A DNA stretch of 64,000 bases from Schizosaccharomyces osmophilus (Eukaryota; Ascomycota; Schizosaccharomycetes; Schizosaccharomycetales; Schizosaccharomycetaceae): the NCBI RefSeq assembly GCF_027921745.1, contig NC_079240.1, positions 1,853,001-1,917,000 on the forward strand, given 5' to 3'. A model generated the notes under the pieces. That model did no database searches. It was given only the letters and a program-made list of their open reading frames with translations, and had not been told where the DNA came from. Both the position numbers and the translations under genes were made by a program. This document shows positions 1 through 10,224 of this stretch, piece after piece (within the stretch, counting starts at the first letter, position 1; every line of letters starts with the position of its first letter).

Positions 1-152
1 AGACTCCTACAAGGTCTTGGTCATTCGAGGATCCTCGTGAACCGGCGTCGACATGGATAGAGTTAATTAACAGAGCAACGTCAATCACTACCGCTTTCGA
101 AAATCATTCTGTTACGAGTTTTTGCAGAAGTATTGCGAGAAGTATATCTTAG
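1..152 (+). CDS. ksg1: C-terminal end of Ksg1-like PDK1 kinase (partial)
   Basis: Only the last 49 codons are present; the reading frame begins at base 3 and ends at TAG 150-152. The peptide begins TPTRSWSFEDPREPASTW and then runs on through a Ser/Thr/Arg-rich tail. The W-x-F-x-DP-x6-TW pattern looks like the closing strand and C-terminal helix of a PH domain. In S. pombe, as I recall, ksg1 (the PDK1 orthologue, which phosphorylates AGC kinases) lies beside dph5 in this relative orientation, and it ends in a PH domain. The identification therefore rests on neighbour order plus a short peptide. The kinase domain is outside the window, so the call is tentative. Confidence 0.5.
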   Translation, partial: TPTRSWSFEDPREPASTWIELINRATSITTAFENHSVTSFCRSIARSIS

Positions 153-560
153 ACCTTGTTTTTTTGCTTTGTTTTGTTTTCTTGTCGTCCCTTGAGTTTC
201 GTGAAGAATCCGTCTTTTCTATCTATTATCTTGATATTTTTAACCCTGTATTATCGTTCTTTTGAAGCATTGTTCTTTTTTTTTACATTTTTATCTGTTA
301 CGTAAATGTTCATTTTTATAATTTAGATCCATTAGAATATTATATAGTCACTCTTTTGAAGTTTTCCGGATGTTCTGTTAAAGAATGTAGATATACTGAA
401 TTTTTTAATAATAATAATTGCTCCTTATATATGTTTACATTGGTATTTCCTTATGATGCTTACGATAGTTGACTCTAAATTTGCAAAAACATGGGTCACC
501 TAAAAAATATTTTTCATTCAAGCTATTTCTGAATCCAACAGACCTTTTTATTTCCTTCTC
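153..560. other. Convergent intergenic region ksg1/dph5
   Basis: This AT-rich stretch lies between the stop of the ksg1-like gene (+) and the stop of dph5 (-). It is rich in T runs and should hold the two 3' untranslated regions and terminators. I see no gene or structured RNA in it. Confidence 0.6.
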
Positions 561-1692
561 TTATCTTTGAAGGTACAACTTTGCAACACGTTCAAAATTA
601 TTTTTGTTGATGGCAAACATCTTCAGATAGTCCAGTTCCATATCGTGAACTTCTTTGCCAACAAGGAGAACGCTGTGAAGAGGAGGTCCAACATCGTATT
701 CAGCAATTTCACCCAAAGTACCAGAAACAATTACTTGATCATCAGAGCCAAGTCTACCTATAGCCACAGCCAATGAATCAGCGGAACAGACTAAATATAA
801 CATTAGTATCATAACTGCTGATATAAAAAGATACGTACTGTCTTCTTTGCGATCCTCTTCAACTTCTATCATTTGTTGAGCAGCCAAACTAGCTGACATA
901 TAACGAGGAGGCTCGTAGATTTTACGACCCCGGGCAAGGTTTTCCCAGCTTTGTTCTTTCACTTTAATGTCTAAATGATGGTTAAAACATGGCTCCGTAA
1001 GCAAAAAACTTACCAAGAAGCACCAAGGTGTGAAGACCTAAACTAACGTTTTCTTTAATGCGGTCATAGAAACTTTGAGGACGATAATTTCCTTCAAAAT
1101 ATACAAGGCTGACGGTTTGGCCAAATTTGTAGAGTTGTAGACCGCTAGCGCCAATTCCGTTCATGATGGATGCATTATGAATCATTCGCACAGGAATATT
1201 GAGTTCACGGGCGCGTAATACCAAATCAGCATGGGTAGTAGCACTTATCCTTAGTTAGCCCTATAATCCCCTACAAGTATTCGGTAAAGAACTACTGAAG
1301 AAAGCGATTACCGGATTGCAAATGTTCCAATGAAGCACTTTTAAGAGCAATCAACAATCCACAATAACGACACTCTTCAAACCTCTTTAAAACCTCATAT
1401 TGAAGAAATAAAGAATAGTAACAAGTACTTACCCCATAGGATCGCCCACGACAAGCATAGCGACATCGCAAGTATCTGCATCTTTCAAGATTTCATCGCT
1501 GTTGCTTTCTACCATTTCACGATCGGCAAGCGTAATTTCTTTTTCATAAAGTGACTCCAGGCGATCCTTATTTACAAGCAAAATAGATGTATATGCTTCT
1601 AAATAGATGCGCTGACATTTTTTTACAGTTTGCAATCCTCGCAGTGTAATGTCATTTTCATCGTACAATCCCAATCCAATCAAGTAAAACAT
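561..1692 (-). CDS. dph5: Diphthine methyl ester synthase Dph5, four exons
   Basis: S-adenosylmethionine-dependent methyltransferase that builds diphthamide on translation elongation factor 2 in the cytosol. Exons on the minus strand are 1692-1433, 1243-1014, 970-839 and 790-561; introns are 189, 43 and 48 bp. The start is ATG at 1692. The N-terminus ([19 protein letters not shown]) is the family's opening strand, followed by VVGDPMG joined across intron 1 to ATTHADL, the SAM-binding signature. Later come [18 protein letters not shown] and a C-terminal [17 protein letters not shown] block. Intron 1 uses an AAG acceptor directly after a CTAAC branch site, which is less common than TAG or CAG. 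Intron 3 is 48 bp without an in-frame stop, so it is easily read through by mistake; removing it restores the family spacing. The gene lies in tandem downstream of swc5. Confidence 0.93.
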
Positions 1693-1864
1693 TTTTCAAA
1701 AAGCAGCTGGTCTAACTCGCTTGACCGCAAATTCAGAATGTCCAAGTTAGGAAGAGTGAATGGCTCTTGGCAGGAAAATCCAAATATGCAAATAAGCAAC
1801 GTTCTCAGCAAAAATAAATAAAAAGAGATTTAAAAGGTAAAAGAAACGCCTTTTTATCTTAAAA

Positions 1865-2506
1865 TTAAGGAATTTTTCTCATGGAGCGAACTTTGTCTTC
1901 ATAAGCGGAGCGTGTCTTGGCCAAGAATTCTTGGCGCTCAACAAATCCGTCTTTATTGGCGATACGTAGCTCATCTTGGATGTCTTGCTCTTTTACAAAA
2001 TCAGACCAGTTTTGCTGAGCTTGCTCCAAAGTGTTTGGCTTTGACTTCTTCGCAGCTTGCTTGGCCTGAACTTTGGCAAGAGGTGATTCGCGTCGCTTTC
2101 TCACCAGTGGTTTCTTAACAGGAGGCTTTTCAAGAAAGTTTTCAGGCTCTTTTGAAGATACTTGTTTCGTCTGCTCCGCTGAGCCGTCTTTCTCGTTTGT
2201 TTTTGTGGCGGACTCTGCTGGTGCCGGAGCAGCTTCGAAAGGTTTTTCTACAGGTTTCTCCTCATTCTCTTTCTTCTTTTCTTCTAAATTATCTCTATCT
2301 CTTTGATTTGATGATTCGGCTTGTTCTGGCTTGTGATCATCTAAAGTCTTGCTTTGCTCTGCTTCTCCTTCGTTTTCTCCTTCCACCTCTTCTTCACCGC
2401 TTTCTGCATCAGAAAACGACGATTCTGAACTTGAAGCTTCCTGCGGAACAAATTCCGTGTCTTCTTCTTCTAATTCGGTATCGATTTGAATCAATTTCTC
2501 GGTCAT
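1865..2506 (-). CDS. swc5: Swc5 / BCNT (CFDP1) family chromatin protein
   Basis: This is a subunit of the SWR1 complex, which exchanges H2A for H2A.Z in nucleosomes. The 213-residue protein has an acidic, Ser/Glu-rich N-terminal half (EEEDTEFVPQEASSSES and more), a Lys-rich linker, and the conserved BCNT-C domain at about residues 145-213. Features of that domain visible here are the LAKVQAKQAAKKSKP segment, a central W-x-x-F-V block and a C-terminal GFVERQEFLAKTR. No intron is needed and the length suits the family. The start ATG (2504-2506) lies only 9 bp from the ATG of the divergent mhf2, so the promoters and 5' leaders must overlap each other's coding sequence. The BCNT-C identification is firm. 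Confidence 0.93.
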   Translation of the reverse strand: MTEKLIQIDTELEEEDTEFVPQEASSSESSFSDAESGEEEVEGENEGEAEQSKTLDDHKPEQAESSNQRDRDNLEEKKKENEEKPVEKPFEAAPAPAESATKTNEKDGSAEQTKQVSSKEPENFLEKPPVKKPLVRKRRESPLAKVQAKQAAKKSKPNTLEQAQQNWSDFVKEQDIQDELRIANKDGFVERQEFLAKTRSAYEDKVRSMRKIP

Positions 2507-2515
2507 TGTACTTGA

Positions 2516-2836
2516 ATGGAGCAGGAAAACGAACGCTTGTCCCTCAACACTTTGGCTCGTATTTTGACCCTATATTTCAATTCTGAAAAGGGTACAAAAA
2601 TTACACCAAGTGCTTTGGAACTCATAACACAATATATTAGAATTTATACGAAAGAAGCTGTTTGGTGAGTTACTTAGTATGCTTCTCATGGATGCCCTTC
2701 TAACAAGAAATTTAGCCGTGCGTACGAGGAAAAAAAGCGTTCTTCGATTACTATGAGTGATGAAGATGATATAATTCTCGAAATGGAGGATTTGGAAAAT
2801 GGAATCGCTGCTCAACTGGCTTTGGATTTTAGTTGA
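2516..2836 (+). CDS. mhf2: CENP-X / Mhf2 histone-fold protein, two exons
   Basis: Small histone-fold protein that pairs with Mhf1 (CENP-S) at kinetochores and at stalled forks with the FANCM-type helicase. Exon 1 is 2516-2664 and exon 2 is 2716-2836; the 51-bp intron has donor GTGAGT and acceptor TTTAG. The spliced product is 89 residues. Exon 1 gives LNTLARILTLYFNSE, the first fold helix, then ITPSALELITQYIRIYTKEAV, a typical CENP-X helix. Exon 2 gives CRAYEEKKRSS and an acidic stretch, and ends QLALDFS, matching the LLLDF-type C-terminus of CENP-X. S. pombe has mhf2 next to swc5 as I recall. Its start is 9 bp from the swc5 start on the other strand. Confidence 0.88.
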
Positions 2837-5732
2837 AGGAGGTTGAAGCGTGAAGAATCTATTTACTCTATCATGAAATACAACACTTTTTGTTCATAAT
2901 GCCTCTCTCTTTACGGTCATCACGACTGTTGCTATCCTCATTTTTCTATGTTGATCATAATCTAAGTACGATATCTGTCATAGAATGACAAATCTTAAGC
3001 AACCGTCTTTATTTTAGATTGTTCTTTTCTTTCTTTTGGACTCTTCTCCTTGTCGTTGAAGGGGATGTTTGGTCAAGGAGCTTTCAAATCATTTTTGCTT
3101 TACAAGCAACACATTTGGGCTTTCATCTTATATGTTTTTTTATTTATCTTTGCAAATTTACTATATACTATTCTTCTGATCCATTGCCTTTCCCTGTTGC
3201 AAACTGGTCTTACATACGATTTTATATGAGACTCTTAATGCGAATTTGTTACTACGAAGCAGCACTTAATATTAGTTTGCATATACAGATTTACAGATTA
3301 TTTTTGTACTATAGATTGGTGGCTTGATATTCCAGTGGGTGCCAAAATGGTTTGATGATTTTTTGGTTTGTTTACAAATAAGCTTTTTCCTTTCATTTAT
3401 GTGAACATCGGAATGTACATAGAATGATAATTATCATCTTCTTGTTTTGTATCCTAATGATTTCTGTCAGTTTGGTTAATAAATGATATGATTACCGTAA
3501 AAATCTTCTCGGATGGTACAGAGTAAAATACCTTTTATTCACCTATTCACTTAACTCATTTGGTAGTTAATAAGAAATCGCATTTTTCACATACTTTTCG
3601 TAAAGATCGCGGATTGTCGTTGCTTATGCTGTACGAATTTGGCTTTCAAGGAATGAAGCATAAACCAAGAACCGTTGGCATTACCAGAGTCTATTGATTC
3701 TATATGCGTATGCGATGCTTTGTAATAGTTTGCAGATAGGATAAACGGTGTGAAAATTTTTGAGTAATGCTTTGCTTGCTTGTAGGATTGGCTTTTTTGT
3801 TGAGACCAAATGTTCATTGAATTGAATTGTATCTTGCTTATATGAGGCTGGTAGAGGTTTATAAACCTTCATGAAAAAAATATAATCAATGGGCTTTCAA
3901 TTGCAAATTCAATTCACAAAGGATTTTGGGTTGTTGTTTCAAATACTACTCTTACAACAAGAACTAAAAGAAACTAGAATATTTGTTAATGAATCAATAA
4001 CAATTCATCTGACAGGAATTGCATTAAGAGATGAAGGAATTTTTGAAGTTTTGATATACTAATCTCTGACACATGGTGATTCATTGCGTCCTTCTTGTTA
4101 AACAGATGATTTTTACGATTCTAGAATACATTTATAAATATAAAAAACGAGATGAAATATCAGGTAGTAAAACTTCGATTGTAAAAACTTGCTTGTACTT
4201 GATGTAACAATCATAACAAATAATCCCAGCAGAATCGAGACTCTTTCAAAGTTCAAATTTACCTTCAAAGTTTTTAATTAGAAATTTCAAAGTGTTCTTT
4301 TATAGATATCTTTGCTTTTAGGTACAGCGCTAAAAAAAGTCAAAGCATGAATCTGTCTTGGGAATTATGTAGGAAGTTCCTTTTTCGAATAACATACTTT
4401 TGGATTTGCATACTTATAAAAATAATTGCAGAAAGAAACCAAGTAACTTTTTGGTGCATACTACTACAAAGCTACCTCGCAGCTACCGTTTTCGTTGTAA
4501 GGATTGTACTAAGTGATATGCTGAAAGAAAGAAATCAGTACGAAACGCTAGTAAAAAATAAACATATATCAAAAAGTTTTTGGTTGAATATGAATCCTTT
4601 AGTTGGATTACATTTCGTTTATCGATCATTATAACTATCAATCATTAATTAAATAAAGGATATTAATAGGTGCTGTTTATCTCGCTCCTCGTTTGTCAAA
4701 TATAATATATGCGTTCAATATGACTGAATTAAATCCACCGTTTTACGAATAAAAAGGTTCAAATTACTTTGATGAATTTCTGTGGTATCGTCTTATAAAA
4801 CATAAACAGGTGACAGTCGATGATAATACGATTTTGTTGTTCAGTAGTCACTTAGAAACTCATAATAAACAAATAAATAGCTGGTTCATTACTTTGTAAA
4901 CAAATGGTTAGATAAGAGAAAACAATGTATTCAACCCAAATGAAAAAGAACATGATTATCTTTTTATTTTCGTTTTTAAAGAGCGTGAATCAGCTGAAAC
5001 TGACAAACAAATATGAAAGAAAAGCTGCTGGAGTGCAAAAAGTACCAGATAACTAGCTACAATTAATAAAAAAAAAAAGCAATTAGCAAAACGAATATTA
5101 TTCATAATAAGAGCTAGAAATTTCATTTCTTTGTGTATATTGATACTCATGCAAAAAGAATCCTTTGGTGCTTTGTTTATTTGCCAGGGATTTGTAGTGA
5201 GCAAGTAGGGTTGTCGTTTATCCTAATATTTATATTGATTTGTTTGGTTATCTAAAGTTTTTTCTTTGTAACGGGTTTACTTGCTGGAATGTTAATTGGT
5301 TTCTGTAAAGAAACAAGCATTTCAAGTGGCCCAGATTCATTCAAAAAATACCAAATATGTAATTACTTATTGATGATTGTGAAGGTTCTACCAAACGCTC
5401 GTTATCAACCTGTTGTTATTAATAGAATTGTCAGGGAAAGCTTTTGTGACTCTAGTCTCATCTCATAAAATGATATTTTATCATTTGCTAAAGCTGAAAC
5501 ACGATGGCCCTTGCATTCATGGAAAAGCGCTATATTTAAACCAAGGAAAGGGAAAAAAAGTTAAGCATCGGAAACCTTGCTACTAACGTTTTCAGTTCTG
5601 ATCCCGCAATCCCTTAGTATTTTATAGCCAATATATTTGTTAATTTTAGCCATTCATAATTACTTTTCTTATTTACACAACGATTATATCTTTAAAGTTC
5701 ATATATAATTATTAGTGTAAGTCTTCAAACAA
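2837..5732. other. Long AT-rich intergenic region upstream of tRNA-Trp
   Basis: About 2.9 kb without a gene I can support. Both strands hold only short open frames, most lacking ATG starts. The best candidate is an ATG frame at 4347-4634 (+, 95 codons) with two hydrophobic stretches but no recognised family. A perfect 14-bp palindrome, ATGATAATTATCAT, lies at 3424-3437. For a genome this compact the length is unusual; non-coding transcripts or decayed sequence are possible. Confidence 0.5.
4347..4634 (+). CDS. Possible small hydrophobic ORF (unrecognised)
   Basis: A 95-codon frame beginning with ATG (MNLSWELCRKFLF). It contains two hydrophobic segments, at about residues 10-25 and 35-55, and a polar tail ending FVYRSL. 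I recognise no domain and see no convincing splice partner. It stands alone in a long AT-rich intergenic region, where chance frames of this size are expected. It could be a small membrane protein, a remnant exon or noise. Confidence 0.15.
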   Translation: MNLSWELCRKFLFRITYFWICILIKIIAERNQVTFWCILLQSYLAATVFVVRIVLSDMLKERNQYETLVKNKHISKSFWLNMNPLVGLHFVYRSL

Positions 5733-5805
5733 GGCCGCTTAACTCAGTTGGTAGAGTGTGAGATTCCAAATCTTGAAGTCAAGTGTTCAAGTCACTTAGT
5801 GGTCA
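5733..5805 (+). tRNA. tRNA-Trp (anticodon CCA), no intron
   Basis: The 73-nt sequence folds as a cloverleaf. The acceptor stem pairs GGCCGCT with AGTGGTC (two G-T pairs), with discriminator A. The anticodon stem is TGAGA/TCTTG around loop TTCCAAA, giving anticodon CCA. The T stem is AAGTG/CACTT around TTCAAGT. A pol III T run (TTTTT) follows about 8 bases downstream. Several wobble pairs and a weak B box (GTTCAAGTC rather than GGTTCGANTC) make it look more divergent than the other tRNA genes here. It may be functional or decaying. Confidence 0.65.
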
Positions 5806-6180
5806 TCCATTTTTCTGTCCTTGAACTTTTGCAGCAACTACTTCTTATGTAGATGCTTTTTCATATTGTTAGTTTTTCGAATACACAGCAGAACAAATAT
5901 TGCAGCATAATGATAGTATTCATAGTTGCTTGTTGGAATTCACCACGAAGTACTCTGTCGTTCCCGAAAAAACTCATGTACAACTTTTGTTGAAGCTGTC
6001 TATCCATACTAGCTTCATTGGTAGCAACCCCTTTTCGCAAATGCTTCCTACACAGAAGAATTACTATGGTTTCATCTACACCTACAACGATTGCTACTTT
6101 ATCTCTCATGTGGATTTCAAGGGACTGAAATGAACAAAATTTTTTGAATATTACTAAATATACCCAACACCAACACTCTT
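5806..6180. other. Intergenic region, tRNA-Trp to rpl15 3' end
   Basis: It holds the pol III terminator of tRNA-Trp and the 3' flank of rpl15. Short frames on both strands (for example 5900-6133) show no recognisable family. I see no other feature. Confidence 0.5.
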
Positions 6181-6786
6181 CTAACGGTATCTGCGAAGAG
6201 ACAAGGTGTTGTGACGGAGCCAGGTGGCATATTGGGGAGAGTTGTTGAAACGGTGACCCTTGGCGATACCACGAGACTTCTTACCAATAGAGGTAAGACC
6301 ACGAGCCTCACGGTGCTTGTGAACAGCGTTGCAGATCCAGTTAATGCGAGGATCACGGCGGACGGCCTTGTGAGAGGGGTCGACGCAGATAACTTCGTAG
6401 AACTTGTAGGTAGCGTCTTGGTTAACCCAGTAAGAGTTGAGGACACGCAAGTTAGCGCAACGACGGCCGACACGCTCTTCAGCAGTGCAGCGGAGAGAGC
6501 GTTGGTACTTGAGGTGGTTAACACCCTGGTGGACGGGCTTACCGTAGACTTGACCCTTAGGAATAGGGCGCTTACGGCCACCGCGACGAACACGGATGCG
6601 GTAGACAACGTAGCCTTGCTTGGCCTTGTAACCCAAACGACGAGCCTTGTCAGGACGAGAAGGGCGGCTAGCGCGGTGAACAACGTTCATTTGACGGTAT
6701 TCCCAAGCGCGAACACGAGACAAGAACAAGTTCACATCAGACTGCTTCTTCTTAGAAAGCTCTTCCAAGTACTTGTAGGCACCCAT
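6181..6786 (-). CDS. rpl15: 60S ribosomal protein eL15
   Basis: Large-subunit ribosomal protein of 201 residues, full family length, in one exon. The start is ATG at 6786, giving [18 protein letters not shown]. Conserved eL15 blocks are [68 protein letters not shown] and a C-terminal NTLSLRRYR. Codon choice is strongly biased, as expected of a highly expressed gene. HomolD- and HomolE-type boxes lie 74-98 bp upstream. It is divergent from rpt3. S. pombe has two eL15 paralogues; neighbour order points to the copy on chromosome III. Confidence 0.97.
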   Translation of the reverse strand: MGAYKYLEELSKKKQSDVNLFLSRVRAWEYRQMNVVHRASRPSRPDKARRLGYKAKQGYVVYRIRVRRGGRKRPIPKGQVYGKPVHQGVNHLKYQRSLRCTAEERVGRRCANLRVLNSYWVNQDATYKFYEVICVDPSHKAVRRDPRINWICNAVHKHREARGLTSIGKKSRGIAKGHRFNNSPQYATWLRHNTLSLRRYR

Positions 6787-7217
6787 TTTGTTGTTGAGGC
6801 GGTGGTGGTGGTTCCGTTTGAGTCGAAAAGTTTCATTGTGTTGACCTACTCAACGAAAACAGTCACGAATACGAACCCTACCCTCCGACTCGTCTGCTTA
6901 GAAAACGGATAAAGATACGATAGTATTAGACATTAAAAAAGAATGAATATCTTCTTTTTCTCATCATAAAACAATTCGTTTTTTAAATTCCTTTCATGTA
7001 ATTATCCTTCTTTTGTGATTGAATTTTGAATGCGCTGCAATGCAATAATAGAAAGTAGCGATGGGGAACGTACCAACATTTATGTTCGTTAATCATTGCA
7101 TTTTCTGCGGTGTAGTACGCTTTTATGAATATGGAGACGTAACGATAAACGTTATTCTGGATCTTTCTCTTACTTCTTGGGATCTACAAAGCTGCCAACA
7201 ACACATATTCTTGGAAG
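6787..7217. other. Divergent promoter region rpl15/rpt3
   Basis: This 431-bp stretch separates two divergent start codons. The rpl15 side has the HomolD/E pair. I recognise no specific element on the rpt3 side. Confidence 0.6.
6860..6884 (-). promoter_or_regulatory. HomolD and HomolE boxes of rpl15
   Basis: CAGTCACG at 6860-6867 is one base off the HomolD consensus CAGTCACA, and ACCCTACCCT at 6875-6884 is HomolE. Both lie upstream of the rpl15 ATG with E distal to D, the arrangement known for fission-yeast ribosomal-protein promoters that lack a TATA box. Confidence 0.85.
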
Positions 7218-8387
7218 ATGAATGTAACTGAAGAAACAGAGCTTTATAATCGCTGGAAAGCGTTACAAAGACAGCTGGAATTATTGGATTTACAGGAAGG
7301 ATTCGTCAAAGAAGACTGCAAGTCGTTAAAGCGTGAATTAATACGTGCTCAAGAAGAAGTTAAGCGGATTCAGTCAGTGCCTCTAGTGATTGGCCAATTC
7401 TTGGAAGCTATAGATCAAAACACAGCCATTGTTGGAAGCACCACCGGCTCTAATTATGTAGTTCGGATATTAAGTACTCTTGATCGAGAGTTACTAAAAC
7501 CTTCTGCCAGTGTAGCTCTTCAACGTCACTCAAATGCCCTGGTCGACATTTTACCTCCTGAGGCCGACTCTTCTATCTCAATGCTCCGTCCAGAAGAGCG
7601 CCCTGATGTCACATACAATGATGTTGGTGGTTTAGATATTCAAAAACAAGAAGTTCGTGAAGCAATCGAATTACCCTTAACGCAGGGTGATCTCTATCGT
7701 CAAATTGGTATCGATCCTCCTCGTGGTGTTTTACTTTACGGACCCCCTGGTACTGGTAAAACCATGTTGGTAAAGGCCGTCGCCAACTCTGTAAACGCCA
7801 ATTTCATTCGAGTTGTTGGTTCCGAGTTTGTTCAAAAATACTTGGGTGAAGGCCCTCGTATGGTGCGTGATGTTTTCCGTATGGCACGAGAAAATGCACC
7901 TGCCGTTATTTTTATTGATGAGATTGATGCTATTGCTACGAAACGTTTCGATGCTCAAACCGGTGCCGACCGTGAAGTGCAACGTATTTTAATCGAATTG
8001 TTAACTCAAATGGATGGTTTTGACCAAGGCGCTAATGTTAAGGTCATGATGGCCACCAATCGTGCTGACACACTAGATCCTGCCCTCCTTCGTCCTGGCC
8101 GTCTAGACCGTAAAATTGAATTTCCCGCTTACCGTGATCGTCGTCAACGCCGTCTTGTCTTTCAAACAATCACTGCTAAGATGTCTCTTTCCCCTGAGGT
8201 GGATTTGGATACCTTTATTATGCGTCCAGATGCCTCTAGCGGTGCTCAAATTTCTGCTATTATGCAGGATGCCGGATTGTTGGCTGTCCGTAAAAGCCGT
8301 GGTATAATTCTTCAAAGCGATATAGAAGAGGCCTATGCACGTGCTGTTAAGCCTACTGACATGGAACAATTTGCTTTCTACAAGTAA
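7218..8387 (+). CDS. rpt3: 26S proteasome regulatory ATPase Rpt3
   Basis: One of the six AAA ATPases forming the base ring of the 19S particle, which unfolds ubiquitinated substrates and opens the 20S gate. The protein is 389 residues in one exon, starting at the ATG of [13 protein letters not shown]. Domains in order are an N-terminal coiled coil (about residues 10-55), an OB domain (about 60-130), and the AAA module: Walker A GPPGTGKT at residues 175-182, Walker B IFIDEID with D234/E235, a second region of homology [20 protein letters not shown], then the small AAA lid. The C-terminus FYK is the HbYX motif that docks into the 20S alpha ring. Rpt3 is favoured over the other Rpt paralogues by the [18 protein letters not shown] context and the FYK end. 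Confidence 0.96.
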   Translation: MNVTEETELYNRWKALQRQLELLDLQEGFVKEDCKSLKRELIRAQEEVKRIQSVPLVIGQFLEAIDQNTAIVGSTTGSNYVVRILSTLDRELLKPSASVALQRHSNALVDILPPEADSSISMLRPEERPDVTYNDVGGLDIQKQEVREAIELPLTQGDLYRQIGIDPPRGVLLYGPPGTGKTMLVKAVANSVNANFIRVVGSEFVQKYLGEGPRMVRDVFRMARENAPAVIFIDEIDAIATKRFDAQTGADREVQRILIELLTQMDGFDQGANVKVMMATNRADTLDPALLRPGRLDRKIEFPAYRDRRQRRLVFQTITAKMSLSPEVDLDTFIMRPDASSGAQISAIMQDAGLLAVRKSRGIILQSDIEEAYARAVKPTDMEQFAFYK

Positions 8388-9328
8388 TTTGATTCTTACT
8401 GTTTTTTCTCCTTTTTTATGGTAACTTCCGTATGTTTTTCCTCGTCCGCTTTGACTTATTCCTTATACCCATAGAAGTTTGTTTGAATGAAAACAACCTA
8501 CCTTCCCGACACATGATGGATTATGTTGATCTTTTTCTCACAGCAGTACTTGATTTGAGATGACACAAAAATAAATTTTCACGCTATTCTTTTTTTTCTC
8601 TCCGAAGTGTTTCGTATTTTTTCATTGACCAAACAGCCCGGAGCTTATTTTTATAAAATGACTTATGTATCTGTAAATTATATGGTATGTCTTAATCTTA
8701 AATAGTGAATCATAAGTAGTAGACTCTTCTACTGCGGTTTCAAACATGATAGAACCTAGCACTTGAACAATTGCTTGAATTGAAACGGCACTTCTTGCTA
8801 CTTGTTGATTTACACAGCAAGTTATCGTTCTTCCAGCCTTTCCATATTGCACGCTCATTGTATCTTTTAGTATATTCACTATGACTACATTTCATGCTTG
8901 CGTGCGGTGTATGAGTGAGCAAAATGTAATTCAGATTTAAGCAGCACCTTACAGAGTTAATAATGAATGCGAGGTACTTTGCGTGCTCGACTTAGAAAAG
9001 CAACCATTCATTTTTCTGCATTCGTATAGCCATTTCGACATACTAGAATAAGTGCACAACTGTTGAGACTTCACTTCACTTTTAATAAACTTACCAATAG
9101 GGGAATATAACTTTGGTTTAACCATCCACAACTCAAAAGCAAAGACAATCTACAACCTCGGCATTGTTCACGAAAGAAAAAGAACAGACCTACTATACAG
9201 TGCTACAATACAGACTTATTTTACTCCAAGTACATTCGCCTATTAAATTTTAATAAATGGGATTTTATTGAAGCTATAGCCGACAACTGTCAGCTACCAA
9301 CAACCCTGCTCAAAATGGAACAACATTT
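8388..9328. other. Convergent intergenic region rpt3/rps20
   Basis: A 941-bp AT-rich stretch between two gene 3' ends. It contains short frames on the minus strand (for example 8622-8879) with no recognisable family. It should hold both 3' untranslated regions and may contain a non-coding RNA, but I see no snoRNA boxes or stable fold. Confidence 0.5.
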
Positions 9329-9685
9329 TTACTGGGCAATGGTAACCTCAACCTCAACACCGGGCTCGATGTGGATGGAGGTAATTTGCTTAACAATCTC
9401 AGAAGGAGAGTGAAGGTCGATGAGACGCTTGTGGATACGCATCTCATAGGTTTCCCAGGTCTTGGAACCCTCACCGTTAGGGGTCTTACGGGTGGTGATC
9501 TTCAAGATCTTGGTGGGAAGACGAACGGGACCCTTAACACGCAATTGCTTGTCCTTGGCACGGTTGACCAAGTCAGAGCAAACCTTCTCCAAGTTACGGA
9601 CGTGACGAGAAGTAAGGGTAATGCGAATGCGGTGAACGGCAGAGGTGAGCTGTTGTTCCTTTTGATCTTTGGCGACTTGACTCAT
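9329..9685 (-). CDS. rps20: 40S ribosomal protein uS10 (Rps20)
   Basis: Small-subunit ribosomal protein of 118 residues, the family length. ATG at 9685 gives [12 protein letters not shown]; the frame stays open upstream but without an earlier ATG. Conserved blocks are [57 protein letters not shown] and a C-terminal [13 protein letters not shown]. Codon bias is strong. HomolD and HomolE boxes lie 74-100 bp upstream. It is divergent from rps2 across about 540 bp, so two 40S genes sit head to head, each with its own box pair. Confidence 0.97.
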   Translation of the reverse strand: MSQVAKDQKEQQLTSAVHRIRITLTSRHVRNLEKVCSDLVNRAKDKQLRVKGPVRLPTKILKITTRKTPNGEGSKTWETYEMRIHKRLIDLHSPSEIVKQITSIHIEPGVEVEVTIAQ

Positions 9686-9758
9686 TTTGTAGACAGCGGT
9701 GACCACGAGAGGGTTTGTGAAGAAATAAGTTCCATGGTGACAATTGTGTTTAGTAAAT

Positions 9759-9785
9759 TGTGACTGTCACTATATACCCTACCCT
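9759..9785 (-). promoter_or_regulatory. HomolD and HomolE boxes of rps20
   Basis: TGTGACTG at 9759-9766 (CAGTCACA on the gene strand) is a perfect HomolD box; ACCCTACCCT at 9776-9785 is HomolE. The spacing is nearly the same as in rpl15. HomolD is part of an 11-base inverted repeat, GTGACTGTCAC. Confidence 0.88.
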
Positions 9786-10109
9786 AAACAAGTCGTGACT
9801 CACACCCCGTAAAACAAAAGAAAGACAAGGAGCGTGTGCTTTGGATAAACAATTTATTGCAAAGAAAAAAGCAATTAGAAGGCAAACTCTCACTTCAACA
9901 TTGGAATAGCCGCTCAATTTAGCTCCTGGTGAACTTTTACGATAAGTAACATTGTTACCTGGTAATTTTTTAGAACTGGCTTTAGTAGAAACATGTAAAA
10001 AAAGCTGCTGAACAATATCCTTTTTTCTTTAGTTCTTTAAGAATGTTTTTGGAGAAATTTTGAATCTTGTATGTTATTTGCAAAACACCGGATTTGCTGT
10101 CAAATACGT

Positions 10110-10141
10110 ACCCTACCCTAAATGGTTAACGAACAGTCACA
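10110..10141 (+). promoter_or_regulatory. HomolE and HomolD boxes of rps2
   Basis: ACCCTACCCT at 10110-10119 is followed by CAGTCACA at 10134-10141, both perfect, 84 bp before the rps2 ATG. This is the canonical E-then-D order. Confidence 0.9.
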
Positions 10142-10224
10142 ATATGTATACATGAATATTGACAACAAATGTTTTCACCCTCCTTCGTTCCCTCAACAAA
10201 AAAAGGAAACTTGGAAATTAAAAA

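Larger units (their letters stand above)
9686..10224. other. Divergent promoter region rps20/rps2
   Basis: A 539-bp region between two divergent ribosomal-protein starts. Each end has its own HomolE/HomolD pair. The central 300 bp is AT-rich and I see nothing else in it. Confidence 0.7.

Noticed and set aside
3019-3327. 102-codon hydrophobic frame on the plus strand
   Set aside because: It begins at TTG rather than ATG and its hydrophobicity follows from T-rich sequence; no family recognised.
6211-6912. Long plus-strand frame opposite rpl15
   Set aside because: It is the antisense shadow of the codon-biased eL15 gene; Val/Thr-rich composition is typical of such shadows.
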